Below, in pieces: positions 45,601 to 54,692 of a stretch of 64,000 bases of DNA. The translations under genes were made by a program, and so were the position numbers. The notes under the pieces are model-generated. The model was given only the letters and a program-made list of their open reading frames with translations, had not been told where the DNA came from and searched no databases. The DNA lies in NCBI RefSeq assembly GCF_014650895.1, contig NZ_BMVV01000005.1, positions 310,001-374,000 of the forward strand, given 5' to 3'. Source of the DNA: Streptomyces omiyaensis (GTDB lineage Bacteria > Actinomycetota > Actinomycetes > Streptomycetales > Streptomycetaceae). Each line of letters begins with the position of its first letter. Position 1 is the stretch's first letter.

Positions 45601-46886
45601 ATGCCTTCGGCGAGAGCGTAGGAGGTGCAGCCGCCGCGGAAGAGGCAGACGCGTTCGGAGACGATACGGGCGCCGGGGGCGGCGCCGTCCATCCGCCCGC
45701 CGAACAGTCCGTGTCCGGCGGTGATGCCCGCGACGTGGGTGCCGTGGGCGCCGGACACGATGCCGACGCTCACGAAGTCGGCGGTCTTCCCGGTGCTCGT
45801 GCCGCCACGCGGGGAGAGGTCGACGTCGTCGCGGTGCTCGACGGTGAAGGGCATCGACTCGGCGACCGCGGTGGTCGGGTCGTCGGTGCCGAAGGTCGCC
45901 GTCGCGCCGTTCTCGGCGTACGGGGCGACGGTCTCGTCCTCCTCGAAGGAGTGGTCGAGGTCGGTGTCCACCCAGATGGTGTGGTCGCTCTTGCGGTACA
46001 GGACCCCGAAGTCGTCGTCGTAGTCGCCGTCGCGGTTGACGTCTCCGGCGAGTTCGCTGCCGTAGGTGGTGCTCTCCCTGAACAGCTGGAACTGGTAAGC
46101 GCCTTCGGGGGCGGTCCACTTGACGCCGCCGTTGGTGAAGGACGGGCCGGTGACCTTGAACCGCATCTCCAGCCAGGTCGGGTCGCCGTCGAGAACGGGG
46201 TCGGTGGCGGTGACCCAGTCGGCCAGCTTGCGTTCGCCGGTGGTGGTGGTCCGCAGCGCGGGGTGCGCGAGGTCGACCCCGGTGTCGAGGATGCCGACGG
46301 TGATGCCGCGGCCGTCCCAGGTCGGGTGCCGGTCGGTGAAGTCCACCGCGCCCGTCTCCGCGGTCGGCAGGTACGGGTTGCCCGCCGGGGTGTTCTTGCC
46401 GGGGGCCGGGGCCGTGCCCGTCTCCCCCGCCTTCCTGTCGGCGGCGGTGACGGGTGACGGATCGGGCAGCGCGAAGGTCTCGTTGAGGTCGACGGCCCTG
46501 ACCGTGTCGAGTCCGGCCAGCTCCTCGACCTTGGCGGTCGGCACGGTGGAGCGGACGTAACCGAGGCGGTCGTCGGCCTTGCCGAGGTGGCCGCCGGCCT
46601 TCTCGACCGCGGCGCGCAGCTCCTCGGTGCGGCCCTCGGCGGTGGCGAGCAGGACGGTGACCGTCCCGGTCTTCCTGCTCTCCGCCTCCTGGAGAAGGGT
46701 GCGGTCGTGGGTGCCGAGCTTGTCGCGCCCGGTGTCCTTCGGAACGTCGGGGGTGAGCGCGCGGAGCGGGCGCCAGTCGTCGGCCGCCCGCGCGGGCGCG
46801 GTCAGGCCCAGGAGAGAGCCCGTCAGCCCGGCGACGAGCGCGGCGGCTGTCAGCCCCCGTACGGCGCGGGGTGGATGGTGTCGCAC
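42642..46886 (-). CDS. secreted S8 protease 2 with HAF-type C-terminal repeats
   Basis: A 1414-residue protein. GTG 46886 follows GGAAGGAAG; the signal peptide ends ARA/AD near residue 35. The propeptide (75-135) precedes an S8 domain with Asp201 (ILDTGVD), His381 (GAHGTHVAG), Asn in SAGNDGPG and Ser577 (NGTSMASPQ). Asp and His are separated by about 180 residues because of an insert that includes DVNRDGDYDDDFG, a likely calcium loop. Several beta-sandwich regions (600-1100) follow. The last 250 residues are HAF-type repeats: AFAVNDSGTVIGNASG, PLAIDEAGTVVGHSS, DISATGTVVGSSG and AFSVNAAGWIAG. Two shared 34-bp elements lie upstream. Confidence 0.92.
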   Translation of the reverse strand: MRHHPPRAVRGLTAAALVAGLTGSLLGLTAPARAADDWRPLRALTPDVPKDTGRDKLGTHDRTLLQEAESRKTGTVTVLLATAEGRTEELRAAVEKAGGHLGKADDRLGYVRSTVPTAKVEELAGLDTVRAVDLNETFALPDPSPVTAADRKAGETGTAPAPGKNTPAGNPYLPTAETGAVDFTDRHPTWDGRGITVGILDTGVDLAHPALRTTTTGERKLADWVTATDPVLDGDPTWLEMRFKVTGPSFTNGGVKWTAPEGAYQFQLFRESTTYGSELAGDVNRDGDYDDDFGVLYRKSDHTIWVDTDLDHSFEEDETVAPYAENGATATFGTDDPTTAVAESMPFTVEHRDDVDLSPRGGTSTGKTADFVSVGIVSGAHGTHVAGITAGHGLFGGRMDGAAPGARIVSERVCLFRGGCTSYALAEGMIDVVVNKGADVVNLSVGGLPALNDGQNVRSVLYNRLIDRYGVQIFVSAGNDGPGMNTVGDPSVAGQVVSVGASVSRATWWADYGSRVETPEALFPFSARGPREDGGMKPTLVAPGAAVSAIPTWLPGSPVPQAGYELPPGYAMFNGTSMASPQAVGAAALLLSAAAATGRDITPAALRTALTSSADYLDGEPAYAQGAGRISVPQAWRLLERGPEPAAYGVKAPVCAALSGLLTTPGTGEGVYDRCAEQDGGQEAGRPKTYDIELTRTEGGSGVTRLSWLGDDGVFTAPALVRLKQGEPTTVTVRAAPRHTGAHSAVLRVDDLGTPGVDRMVLVTVVAADRPKAPGHTAVMAGDVIRNRTRSLFVAVPQGAAAIRVDLTRIAEGSQTRFLAVDPQGKPAEDTAASRCYTHHSDVEECDPASRVFETPMAGVWEFQVESRRTSPLLDNPFRLTATVQGATLDPRSATIDEAALHTPVERTFTAVNAFAPVKARPVGGPLGAVSHARPTVADQQLTGKQITVPRDATRFEVALGNPSDPKADLDLFLVHQSGTLAGSSTNGGSEERITVKDPAPGYYLLYIAGTAVPSGSTAFDVQDTMFSESLGAVTVDDTEPVDLASGAALTVRGRLTADVRPPAGRQLVGRFSLATDRGTTLGSTDVLIGSVTQPTAEVTAAFGPAVGFGVDDNGRVVGSQQSGGRTRPISWTAKDGVTALDPAASTSGYALGTSPASGLTVGQLTLPGGTRGALWDANGTLSVLPLPDWEQYTYDRAFAVNDSGTVIGNASGLVTDPATGTRLSVNDPFRWTRDGGFTRLAHLTADRRLTEPLAIDEAGTVVGHSSKEGRRHAVRWDADGTVHDLGTLPGMADSTARDISATGTVVGSSGHDAFVQRPGGAMTRLPDFGFDADAFSVNAAGWIAGTAELEPDATTAVVWDPQGRLYDLRAMVDRTHWVPTEGIGVNDRGEVAFYAYDLTADGSVRIVTAKLPD

Positions 46887-47028
46887 GTGTCTTCCTTCCA
46901 GGAACGCGGTGAGCCGCTCGGGGTGCGGGAAAGCGGTGACGGTCGCGGCCGGTGCGGTCCGGTGCCCCCGGAGCAGGTCCTTTGCAGAGGGGTCTACGGG
47001 ACGCGGCCATGCGGGCGCAGCGCTCACG

Positions 47029-47062
47029 GGTGGCGAGTCACCGTCACGTCGCAATGCCGCCA
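47029..47062 (+). promoter_or_regulatory. shared 34-bp protease element, copy A
   Basis: Begins GGTGGCGAGTCACCG and ends GCCGCCA. It shares 19 invariant positions with copies B, C and D: G1, TGGCGA at 3-8, C11, CG at 14-15, C17, G20, CG at 22-23, T27, CG at 30-31 and CA at 33-34. It is 143-176 bp upstream of the protease 2 start. Confidence 0.7.
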
Positions 47063-47112
47063 AGGACGTCGTGAGGGGATGCCGAGCCTGACCGCCGCCT
47101 TAGACGGGTGCC

Positions 47113-47146
47113 GATGGCGAGCCTCCGCCGTGTCGCCATCTCGCCA
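47113..47146 (+). promoter_or_regulatory. shared 34-bp protease element, copy B
   Basis: Begins GATGGCGAGCCTCCG and ends TCTCGCCA, so the TGGCGA / TCGCCA ends form an inverted repeat. It lies 215-248 bp upstream of the protease 3 start. Its start is 84 bp from that of copy A, eight helical turns. Confidence 0.7.
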
Positions 47147-47360
47147 CCCCCGCACCCACCGCACCGCATGACCGCGATCGCATACTCCTGCGGTGATCTC
47201 CCGCTACGGGCAGGGGAGTTCAGCGCAGGACGGCCGTGACGCACCGCCCCGACCCGACCGGTCGGCAGGCCGTCGCACCCGCGGCCGGCGGCACCCGGCA
47301 CGCCACCGGCCGCTTGTCCGGGCGGGAGATCCCCGCCCTCCGAGGAAAGCGAGTCATGCA

Positions 47361-50300
47361 GTGAGTCGAAGAACCCCGAGGTGGCGCGGACTGCTCGCCG
47401 CCTCTCTCGTGATCGCGACGGGAGCGCCCCTGCTGGGGGCGGGCCCCGTCCTGGCAGCTCCCCCTCCCGCCCCGCGACAGGCGAACACGCTCGCCGCCAA
47501 GGCGGACGGGGCGGTGCTCGACGGCCTCGCCAGGCAGGACCGCGTCTCGTTCTGGGTCCGTCTGGACTCGGAGGCCGAAGCCTCCGCAGCCGGGGGACGA
47601 CGCGCCAAGGCCGACAAGGGCCGCGCGGTGATCGAGGCCAAGACCCGGCACGCCGAACGCACTCAGGCCGGCCTGAAGGCCCTGCTGCGGAAGGAGGGCG
47701 CGCGCTTCACCCCGTACTGGATCAGCAACACGGTGAAGGTCACCGGCGACAGGGCGCTCGCCGAGCTGATCGCCGCGCGCGACGAGGTGGCCGCCATCGA
47801 GGCCGACGTACCGGTGGACCTGCCCGACCCGCTGCCCGGCACCGGGCAGGCCGCCGTGAACGGCGTCGAGTGGGGTGTCGACGCGATCGGCGCCCCTCGC
47901 GTCTGGGACGAGCTGGGCGTACGGGGTGAGGGCGTCGTCGTCGGCAACATCGACACGGGCGTCGAGTACCAGCACCCGGCACTGCTGCGCGCCTACCGGG
48001 GCAGCGCGCCGGACGGCACCGTCAGTCATTCCTACAACTGGACAGATCCCACGGCGAGTTGCCAGGGCGACGCACCCTGCGACGACCACGGGCACGGCAC
48101 GCACACCATGGGCACGATGGTCGGCGACGACGGTGCCGGCAACCGCATCGGCGTGGCGCCGGGCGCGCGGTGGATCGCCGCGAAGGCCTGCACGACCCTC
48201 GGCTGCCCGCAGGACGCCCTCCTGGCGGCGGGGCAGTGGATGCTCGCCCCCACCGACTCGCGGGGCCAGAACCCGCGGCCGGAACTCGCCCCCGATGTGA
48301 TCAACAACTCCTGGGGCAACGGCATCATCGACACCTGGTACAAGTCGATGGTCCAGGCGTGGCGGGACGCGGGCATCTTCCCCGCCTTCTCGGGCGGCAA
48401 CGACGGTCCCGACTGCGCGACCGCCGGATCGCCCGGCGCGTACACCAACGCCTACGCCTCCGGCGCCTTCGACAGCGAGGGGCGGATCGCCGTCTTCTCG
48501 TCGCGGGGGGCCGGTGAGGGCGGCGCGGTGAAGCCGGACATCGCCGCTCCCGGCGTGGACGTGCGCTCCTCCGTCCCCGGCGGGGGCTACGCGCTCAACT
48601 CCGGTACGTCGATGGCGTCTCCCCACACCGCGGCCACGGTCGCGCTCCTGTGGTCGGCGTCCCCGGCGCTCCGCGGCGACGTGGCGGCGACGGAGCTGCT
48701 CCTCGACCGCACGGCGGCCGACACGGACGACACCTCGTGCGGAGGCACGGCGGCGGACAACAACGTCTGGGGCCAGGGCAGGCTCGACGCGTACGGCGCG
48801 GTCGACGGGGCCCCGCGCGGCCCTCTCGGCGCACTGCGGGGCACCGTCACCACCGGCGGAGCGCCGCTGGCGGGCGCCACCGTGGAGCTGACCGGTCCGA
48901 TGTACGCGACGGCGACCACGCAGGCGGACGGCGCCTACGCGCTGCCGAAGGTGATGGTCGGCGACTACACGGTCACCGTCTCGCGGTTCGGCTACGTCAC
49001 GGAGCGGACGACCGCCACGGTCACCGAGGGCGGGGCGGCCGTCCGCGACGTCGCGCTCACCCTTGCCCCGCTCGGCACCCTCACCGGCACCGTCCGCACG
49101 GCGGGCGGCCCCGAGCCCGGCGCGAAGATCGCCGTGGCCGGCTCCCCCGTCGTCACCACGAGCGGGGCAGACGGCTCGTACTCGCTCGAACTCCCCGCCG
49201 GAGAGCATCAGCTGACGATCACTCCGACATCGCGGTGCACCACGGTCGGAGCGCTCACCGTCGAGGTCGCGGAGGGCACGCACAGCCGTGATCTCGCGCT
49301 GCCCGGCCGGAGCGACAAGTTCGGCACGACCTGCCGGGTCGTGCGTGGGGCCGCCTTCCCCACCGGCGAGACCCGGCTGAACCTGACCAGTCCGTACTCC
49401 GGTTCCGCCACCATCAAGCTTCCCTTTCCGGTGGCGCTGTACGGCCGGACCTACCGTGAGATGCGGCCGAACATCGAGGGCTTCCTCGCCTTCGGGCCGA
49501 CGACCAACCTCGCGGCCAACCGGTCGCTCCCCCACACCGGCGTCCCGAACAGCTCGCTCTACCCCTTCTGGGACGACCTCCAGCTCGCCACCACCACCGG
49601 CGGCATCCACTGGTCGACGCGCGGTACGGCCCCGCACCGCGAGGTCGTCGTGGAGTGGCGGGACCTGGTGCCGAGCGCGGCCCGCACGCAGAAGCTCGAC
49701 TTCGCCGTGGTGATCGGCGAGGACGGCACGTACTCCTACCACTACAAGGAACTGACCGGCGGGGCCCACGCGCTCGGCCTCGGCGCCACCATCGCCGCCG
49801 AGAACGGCGACGGCACCGACGCCCTCCAGTTCTCGTACAACGAGGCATCCCTCTCCGAGGGCATGAGCATCGCCTTCCGGCCCGAGCGCAGCGCGTCCGT
49901 CTCCGGCACCGTGACGGACGCCAACGACGGCAAGCCGGTCGGCGGAGCCGCTGTGACCGTGACTCGCGCGGGCGAGCCCGTCGCCACGGGCACGACCGCG
50001 AGTGACGGCGCGTACCTGGTACAGGTGCCCGTGACGGCCGGGGCGGAGCCCTACGAGGTCACCGTGTCCGCATCCCACTACACGACCGGCGTCCGGACCG
50101 TCGCGCTGGCGTCCGGGACCGTGTCCCGGGGGGCCACCTCCCTGGAAACCGGCCTGGTCACGGTGACTCCCGCCGCCGTGCCGGTCCTCACCGTGCTGCC
50201 CGGCGGGACCGGGGAGCGGAGCATCGCCGTCCGCAACTCCGGCTCCGGCACCGGCTATTCGGTCACGGCCGAGGCCGGTGTGTCCTGGGTGCGCGCCACC

Positions 50301-50936
50301 CCGGCCTCGGGACACCTGGACAAGGGTGGCGAGGCCGCTGTCACGCTCGTGTTCGACACCGCCGGCGTCACCCCGGGCACGGTGCTCGACGGCGCGGTCC
50401 TGGTGGCGTCCGACAGCGGACGCGCACCCGTCATCCGGGTCCCGGTGCGGGTCCTCGTCCCCGCCTACCACCTGGCACTGGACACCGGTGCCGACGCCGA
50501 AGCCGCCGACGGCTGGAGCCCCGACCGGGCCTGGGAGTCCGGTGCCTACGGACACGTGGGCAGGACGGGCACCGTGTCGACCGGCAAGGCGGTGTACGGC
50601 ACGGAGGACCAGGAGGCGCTGCGGACCGCTCGCCAGGGAGCCGTGGAGTACCGGTTCGACGGTCTGCCGGACGGGGTCTACCAGATCGACCTCGGCTTTG
50701 CCGAACTCGCCAACAGAGCGGCCGGAGAACGGGTCTTCGACGTCATGGCCGAGGGCGTCGAACGCGTCGCGGCGCTCGACATCGTCGCCGAGACGGGCTC
50801 CGTGCGTACCGCGCTGTCCAAGACGTTCACCGTCGAGGTCGCGGACGGCCAGCTGAACCTGCGGTTCGTCGCCCACGCGGGCAAGACGCTGGTGAACGCC
50901 GTCCGCGTCACCGAGCGGCCGGACCTGGGCGCCTGA
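47361..50936 (+). CDS. secreted S8 protease 3 with malectin-like C-terminus
   Basis: A 1191-residue protein. Signal peptide to about residue 33, propeptide 45-155. The S8 domain has Asp198 (NIDTGVE), His245 (HGHGTHTMGT), Asn in SGGNDGPD and Ser417 (NSGTSMASPH). Carboxypeptidase-regulatory-like modules follow (about 490-650). Next are a beta domain with SLYPFWDDLQL and REVVVEWRDL, a third regulatory-like module (SGTVTDANDGKPVGG) and a BACON-like module (VSWVRATPASG). The end is a malectin-like carbohydrate-binding domain (1035-1185: YRFDGLPDGVYQIDLGFAE). The GTG start is assumed; GAGGAAAG lies 13 nt upstream. It is the close paralogue of the next gene, 61 bp downstream. Confidence 0.92.
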   Translation: MSRRTPRWRGLLAASLVIATGAPLLGAGPVLAAPPPAPRQANTLAAKADGAVLDGLARQDRVSFWVRLDSEAEASAAGGRRAKADKGRAVIEAKTRHAERTQAGLKALLRKEGARFTPYWISNTVKVTGDRALAELIAARDEVAAIEADVPVDLPDPLPGTGQAAVNGVEWGVDAIGAPRVWDELGVRGEGVVVGNIDTGVEYQHPALLRAYRGSAPDGTVSHSYNWTDPTASCQGDAPCDDHGHGTHTMGTMVGDDGAGNRIGVAPGARWIAAKACTTLGCPQDALLAAGQWMLAPTDSRGQNPRPELAPDVINNSWGNGIIDTWYKSMVQAWRDAGIFPAFSGGNDGPDCATAGSPGAYTNAYASGAFDSEGRIAVFSSRGAGEGGAVKPDIAAPGVDVRSSVPGGGYALNSGTSMASPHTAATVALLWSASPALRGDVAATELLLDRTAADTDDTSCGGTAADNNVWGQGRLDAYGAVDGAPRGPLGALRGTVTTGGAPLAGATVELTGPMYATATTQADGAYALPKVMVGDYTVTVSRFGYVTERTTATVTEGGAAVRDVALTLAPLGTLTGTVRTAGGPEPGAKIAVAGSPVVTTSGADGSYSLELPAGEHQLTITPTSRCTTVGALTVEVAEGTHSRDLALPGRSDKFGTTCRVVRGAAFPTGETRLNLTSPYSGSATIKLPFPVALYGRTYREMRPNIEGFLAFGPTTNLAANRSLPHTGVPNSSLYPFWDDLQLATTTGGIHWSTRGTAPHREVVVEWRDLVPSAARTQKLDFAVVIGEDGTYSYHYKELTGGAHALGLGATIAAENGDGTDALQFSYNEASLSEGMSIAFRPERSASVSGTVTDANDGKPVGGAAVTVTRAGEPVATGTTASDGAYLVQVPVTAGAEPYEVTVSASHYTTGVRTVALASGTVSRGATSLETGLVTVTPAAVPVLTVLPGGTGERSIAVRNSGSGTGYSVTAEAGVSWVRATPASGHLDKGGEAAVTLVFDTAGVTPGTVLDGAVLVASDSGRAPVIRVPVRVLVPAYHLALDTGADAEAADGWSPDRAWESGAYGHVGRTGTVSTGKAVYGTEDQEALRTARQGAVEYRFDGLPDGVYQIDLGFAELANRAAGERVFDVMAEGVERVAALDIVAETGSVRTALSKTFTVEVADGQLNLRFVAHAGKTLVNAVRVTERPDLGA

Positions 50937-50997
50937 TGCCTCCCCGCTACGGATCCGACGCGTCCGCGCGGCGGAACGCCACACCTAGGAGAAGAAG

Positions 50998-53900
50998 TTG
51001 AGCAGAGGAAGATCACTGCGACGGGGCCTGGTCCCCGCCGTGCTGGCCGCCCTCCTGGGCGTGCCCCTGATGGGTGCCGCGCCTCCGTCCGGCCACGACT
51101 CCGTCCCGGCGGCGAGCGCGCTGGAGCGCAAGGCGCGGGGCGGGGCGCTCGCCGAGTTCGCGGACGGCGCCGGCACGAGGTTCTGGGTCCAGCTGGCCTC
51201 CGAGGCGGACACGTCCGCGCCCCGCGGCCAAGTCTCCGGAAGCGGTACGTCCGCCACCGAACGGCGCGCGGCCAAGACCGCCCGCGGCCGCGCCGTCATC
51301 GCGGCCAGGCAGGGCCACGCCGACCGTGCCCAGGCCGGGCTCCGCGCCCTCCTCGACCAGGAGGGCGCGGCCTACCGGTCCTTCTGGATCAGCAACACGA
51401 TGCTGGTCACCGGCGGCGAGGCGCTCGCCGCGAGGATCGCCGCCCGTGACGAGGTGACGGCGATCCTCGCCGACGACCCGATCGCCGTGCCCGACCCGCT
51501 GCCGGCCGTGCAGGAGGCCGCCGTCGACGGCGTCGAGTGGAACGTCGAGCGCGTCGGCGCGCCCAGGGTCTGGGACGAACTGGGCGTGCGCGGCGAGGGA
51601 ACGGTGGTCGCCGGCATCGACACGGGCGTCGACCACGACCATCCGGCCTTGCTGGGCTCCTACCGGGGCCTGGCCGCCGACGGCACCGTGGACCACGCGT
51701 ACAACTGGTTCGACCCGACCGGCGTCTGCGCCGAGCGCGGTCCCGAGCCGTGCGACGAGGGCGGCCACGGCACGCACACCATGGGCACGATGGTCGGCGA
51801 CGACGGCGCCGGCAACCGCATCGGTGTCGCCCCCGGTGCCACGTGGATCGCCGCCAAGGCGTGCAACCCGCAGGAGTGCACCCGCTCCGCGCTGCTGGCG
51901 GCGGGCCAGTGGATGCTGGCCCCGACCGATGCCAAGGGCCGCAATCCGCGCCCGGACCTGGCGCCGGACGTGGTGAACAACTCGTGGGGCGGCAACACCC
52001 TGGACACCTGGTACCGCGACATGGTCCAGGCGTGGCGGGACGCGGGGATCTTCCCCGCCTTCTCGGGCGGCAACCTCGGACCGGCCTGCGACGTCGCCGG
52101 CGCGCCGGGCGCGTACGCGCCCTCGTACGCCACGGGCGCCTTCGACGTCGCGGGCCGCATCGCGCCGTTCTCGTCCCGGGGACCGGGTGAGAACGGCACG
52201 GTCAAGCCGGACATCGCCGCTCCGGGCGTCAACGTCCGCTCCGCCGCGCCCGGTGGCGGATACGTGCCGAACTCCGGTACGTCGATGGCGTCGCCACACA
52301 CCGCGGCCACCGTGGCCCTGTTGTGGTCGGCGGCCCCGGCGCTGCGCGGCGACGTGGCGGCGACGGAGGCCGTGCTCGGCGGCAGCGCGATCGACGTGGA
52401 CGCGACGGCCTGCGGCGGGACCGCGCAGAAGAACAACGTCTTCGGCGAGGGCCGGCTCGACGCGTACGCCGCGGTGACGGCCGCGCCCCGCGGCGCGCTC
52501 GGCGCCCTCACCGGCACGGTGACCACGGCGGCCGGCACACCGGTGGGCGACGCGACGGTGAGCCTCACCGGCCCTGTGCGGGCCACCGCCCGCACCAGGT
52601 CCGACGGCACGTTCACGCTGCCCCGGGTCGTGGCGGGCACCTACCCGGTCACCGTCGTGAAGTTCGGCTACCTGACCGGGAAGAGCGACGTCACGGTCGT
52701 CGCGGACCGCACGACGACCACCGACACGGTCCTTGCTCCGGCGCCCACGGGCACGGTGACCGGCACGGTCGGCAGCGTCTCCGGTCCCGAGGCCGACGTG
52801 GAGCTGGTCGTCCAGGGCACGCCGGTGCGGACCACGACGGGTGCCGACGGGCGCTACGCGCTCACCCTGCCCACGGGCACGTACGAGGTGACGATCACGC
52901 CCCGGAACAAGTGCGCGGAGACCGAGGCGATCGGCGTCACGGTGGGCACGGGCGGACTCGGCCGGAACGTCAGCCTGTCCGGCCGCGTCGACGGCTTCGG
53001 CACCACCTGCCGGCAGAGCGCGGCGCCGTTCCCGAGCGGCGACAGCCGCGTGGACATCACCGGCCCGTACAGCGGCTACGACGTCGTCGACCTGCCGTTC
53101 CCGGTCGCGCTCTACGGGCGCACCTACGACAAGGCATGGGTCTCACTGGACGGCGTGCTGATCCTCGGCTACCCGGACTTCGGCGGGGCCAACACCCGGC
53201 TGCCGGACAAGACCGGCGCCAACGGCGCCCTGTACCCCTTCTGGGACGACCTGCGGATGGACGAGGCCTCCGGCATCTACACGGCCGTACGCGGCACCGC
53301 GCCCCACCGGGAGTTCGTCGTCGAATGGCGCGACATGCAGCTGAGCAAGACCCCGGACCGGCGCGTCGGCTTCGCCGCGGCGATCGGTGAGGACGGCACC
53401 TACTCCTTCCACTACCGGGGCGTCGATCCCGGCGGGGTGAACGACGAGCTGGGTGCCGGTGCCACCGTCGGGGCGGAGAACCACGAGGGCACCGACGCCT
53501 TCCTGTACTCCTTCAAGGAGGTGTCCCTGCGCGAGGGCATGGCGGTGCGGTTCCGCCCCGAGCGGAGTGCCGTCGTCTCCGGCACGGTCCTCGACGCCAA
53601 CGACGGCAAGCCGGTGCCGGGCGCGAAGGTCACGGTCACCCGTGACGGGACCGCGGTGGCCACGCCCGCGCTGCGGGCCGACGGCTCGTACCTGGCACAG
53701 GTGCCGGCCACCGACCCGGCGCCGTACGAGGTGCGTGTCACCGCGCCGAACTACGAGCCGGTCACCGAGACCGCGACGCTCCAGGGCCTCTCCGTCCTGC
53801 GGACCGGGACGAGGCTGCGTACGGGCGTGGTCGTGGCCGACCGTACGGAGGGCTGGGCGCTGACGATCCCGGCCGGGGAGACCCGCGAGCGGAGTCTCGT

Positions 53901-54621
53901 CCTCGCCAACTCCGGTTCCGCGGCCGACTACACGGTACGGGAGAAGGCGGGCGCCCCCTGGCTGACGGCAACGCCGTCGGCCGGACGGATCGACGCGTCG
54001 GGGACGCAGCGGGTGACGCTGACCTTCGACACCAGCCGGGCGACCCCGGGCACGGTCCTGAAGGGCACGCTGGTGGTCGCCTCGGCGAGCGGCCGCGCGC
54101 CGGTCACCGAACTGCCGTTGACCGTCGTCGTCCCGGCCTACCGGTCTGCGGTCGACGCGGGCGCGACGAGCGGGCTCGTCGACGGCCAGGGCGACGCATG
54201 GACGGCCGACCGTGCCTGGGCCGAGGGCTCGTACGGCTACCTGGGCGAAGACGCGGTCGCCGTCCGCACCAACAAGTCCATCGGGAACACGCAGGAGCAG
54301 GAACTGCTCCGGACCGGCCGCCAGGCGGCCACGGGCTACCGCTTCGACGGACTGCCGAACGGGGTGTACCAGGTCGAGCTGGGCTTCGCCGAACTCAGTG
54401 GCAAGGCACCCGGGCGGCGGGTGTTCGACGTGCTCGCGGAGGGCGTCGAGAAGCTGTCCAACGTCGACGTCGCCCTGGAGTCCGGGGGCGGCTACCGGGC
54501 GTTGACCAAGTCCTTCACGGTCACGGTCACGGACGGACGGCTCGATCTGACGCTGTCGGCCGTCACCGGCACGCCGCTGGTGAACACGGTCCGCGTCACC
54601 CACCGTCCCGACCTGCGGTAG
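50998..54621 (+). CDS. secreted S8 protease 4, tandem paralogue of protease 3
   Basis: A 1207-residue protein. The TTG start has a good AGGAG 6 nt upstream. The same domain order as protease 3 is kept: signal peptide (to ~28), propeptide, and an S8 domain with Asp208 (GIDTGVD), His257 (GGHGTHTMGT), oxyanion Asn in SGGNLGPA and Ser429 (NSGTSMASPH). Then regulatory-like repeats, ALYPFWDDLRM / REFVVEWRDM, SGTVLDANDGKPVPG, a BACON-like module (PWLTATPSAG) and the malectin-like end (YRFDGLPNGVYQVELGFAE). Long identical blocks such as PRVWDELGVRGEG show a fairly recent tandem duplication. Differences in the substrate-cleft loops may give different specificities. Probably co-transcribed with protease 3. 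Confidence 0.93.
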   Translation: MSRGRSLRRGLVPAVLAALLGVPLMGAAPPSGHDSVPAASALERKARGGALAEFADGAGTRFWVQLASEADTSAPRGQVSGSGTSATERRAAKTARGRAVIAARQGHADRAQAGLRALLDQEGAAYRSFWISNTMLVTGGEALAARIAARDEVTAILADDPIAVPDPLPAVQEAAVDGVEWNVERVGAPRVWDELGVRGEGTVVAGIDTGVDHDHPALLGSYRGLAADGTVDHAYNWFDPTGVCAERGPEPCDEGGHGTHTMGTMVGDDGAGNRIGVAPGATWIAAKACNPQECTRSALLAAGQWMLAPTDAKGRNPRPDLAPDVVNNSWGGNTLDTWYRDMVQAWRDAGIFPAFSGGNLGPACDVAGAPGAYAPSYATGAFDVAGRIAPFSSRGPGENGTVKPDIAAPGVNVRSAAPGGGYVPNSGTSMASPHTAATVALLWSAAPALRGDVAATEAVLGGSAIDVDATACGGTAQKNNVFGEGRLDAYAAVTAAPRGALGALTGTVTTAAGTPVGDATVSLTGPVRATARTRSDGTFTLPRVVAGTYPVTVVKFGYLTGKSDVTVVADRTTTTDTVLAPAPTGTVTGTVGSVSGPEADVELVVQGTPVRTTTGADGRYALTLPTGTYEVTITPRNKCAETEAIGVTVGTGGLGRNVSLSGRVDGFGTTCRQSAAPFPSGDSRVDITGPYSGYDVVDLPFPVALYGRTYDKAWVSLDGVLILGYPDFGGANTRLPDKTGANGALYPFWDDLRMDEASGIYTAVRGTAPHREFVVEWRDMQLSKTPDRRVGFAAAIGEDGTYSFHYRGVDPGGVNDELGAGATVGAENHEGTDAFLYSFKEVSLREGMAVRFRPERSAVVSGTVLDANDGKPVPGAKVTVTRDGTAVATPALRADGSYLAQVPATDPAPYEVRVTAPNYEPVTETATLQGLSVLRTGTRLRTGVVVADRTEGWALTIPAGETRERSLVLANSGSAADYTVREKAGAPWLTATPSAGRIDASGTQRVTLTFDTSRATPGTVLKGTLVVASASGRAPVTELPLTVVVPAYRSAVDAGATSGLVDGQGDAWTADRAWAEGSYGYLGEDAVAVRTNKSIGNTQEQELLRTGRQAATGYRFDGLPNGVYQVELGFAELSGKAPGRRVFDVLAEGVEKLSNVDVALESGGGYRALTKSFTVTVTDGRLDLTLSAVTGTPLVNTVRVTHRPDLR

Positions 54622-54641
54622 CGACCGCCGGGACGGGATCG

Positions 54642-54681
54642 GAAGGGGCCACCACCCGCGAGAGCGGGTGGTGGCCCCTTC
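54642..54681. terminator. strong bidirectional terminator with GNRA loop
   Basis: 18-bp perfect stem (54642-54659 with 54664-54681, arms GAAGGGGCCACCACCCGC) closed by GAGA. It separates protease 4 from the convergent protease 5, whose stop is 12 bp further on. Confidence 0.95.
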
Positions 54682-54692
54682 TCACCGTCCGG

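Larger units (their letters stand above)
46887..47360. other. divergent regulatory region between protease 2 and protease 3
   Basis: 474 bp separating oppositely transcribed protease genes, with no convincing gene. It contains two copies of the shared 34-bp element (listed separately). The rest shows no obvious hairpin. Confidence 0.6.

Noticed and set aside
42520-47010. 1496-codon frame overlapping protease 2 on the same strand
   Set aside because: Arg/Pro/Gly-rich shadow; the true frame holds the complete S8 triad and a ribosome-binding site.
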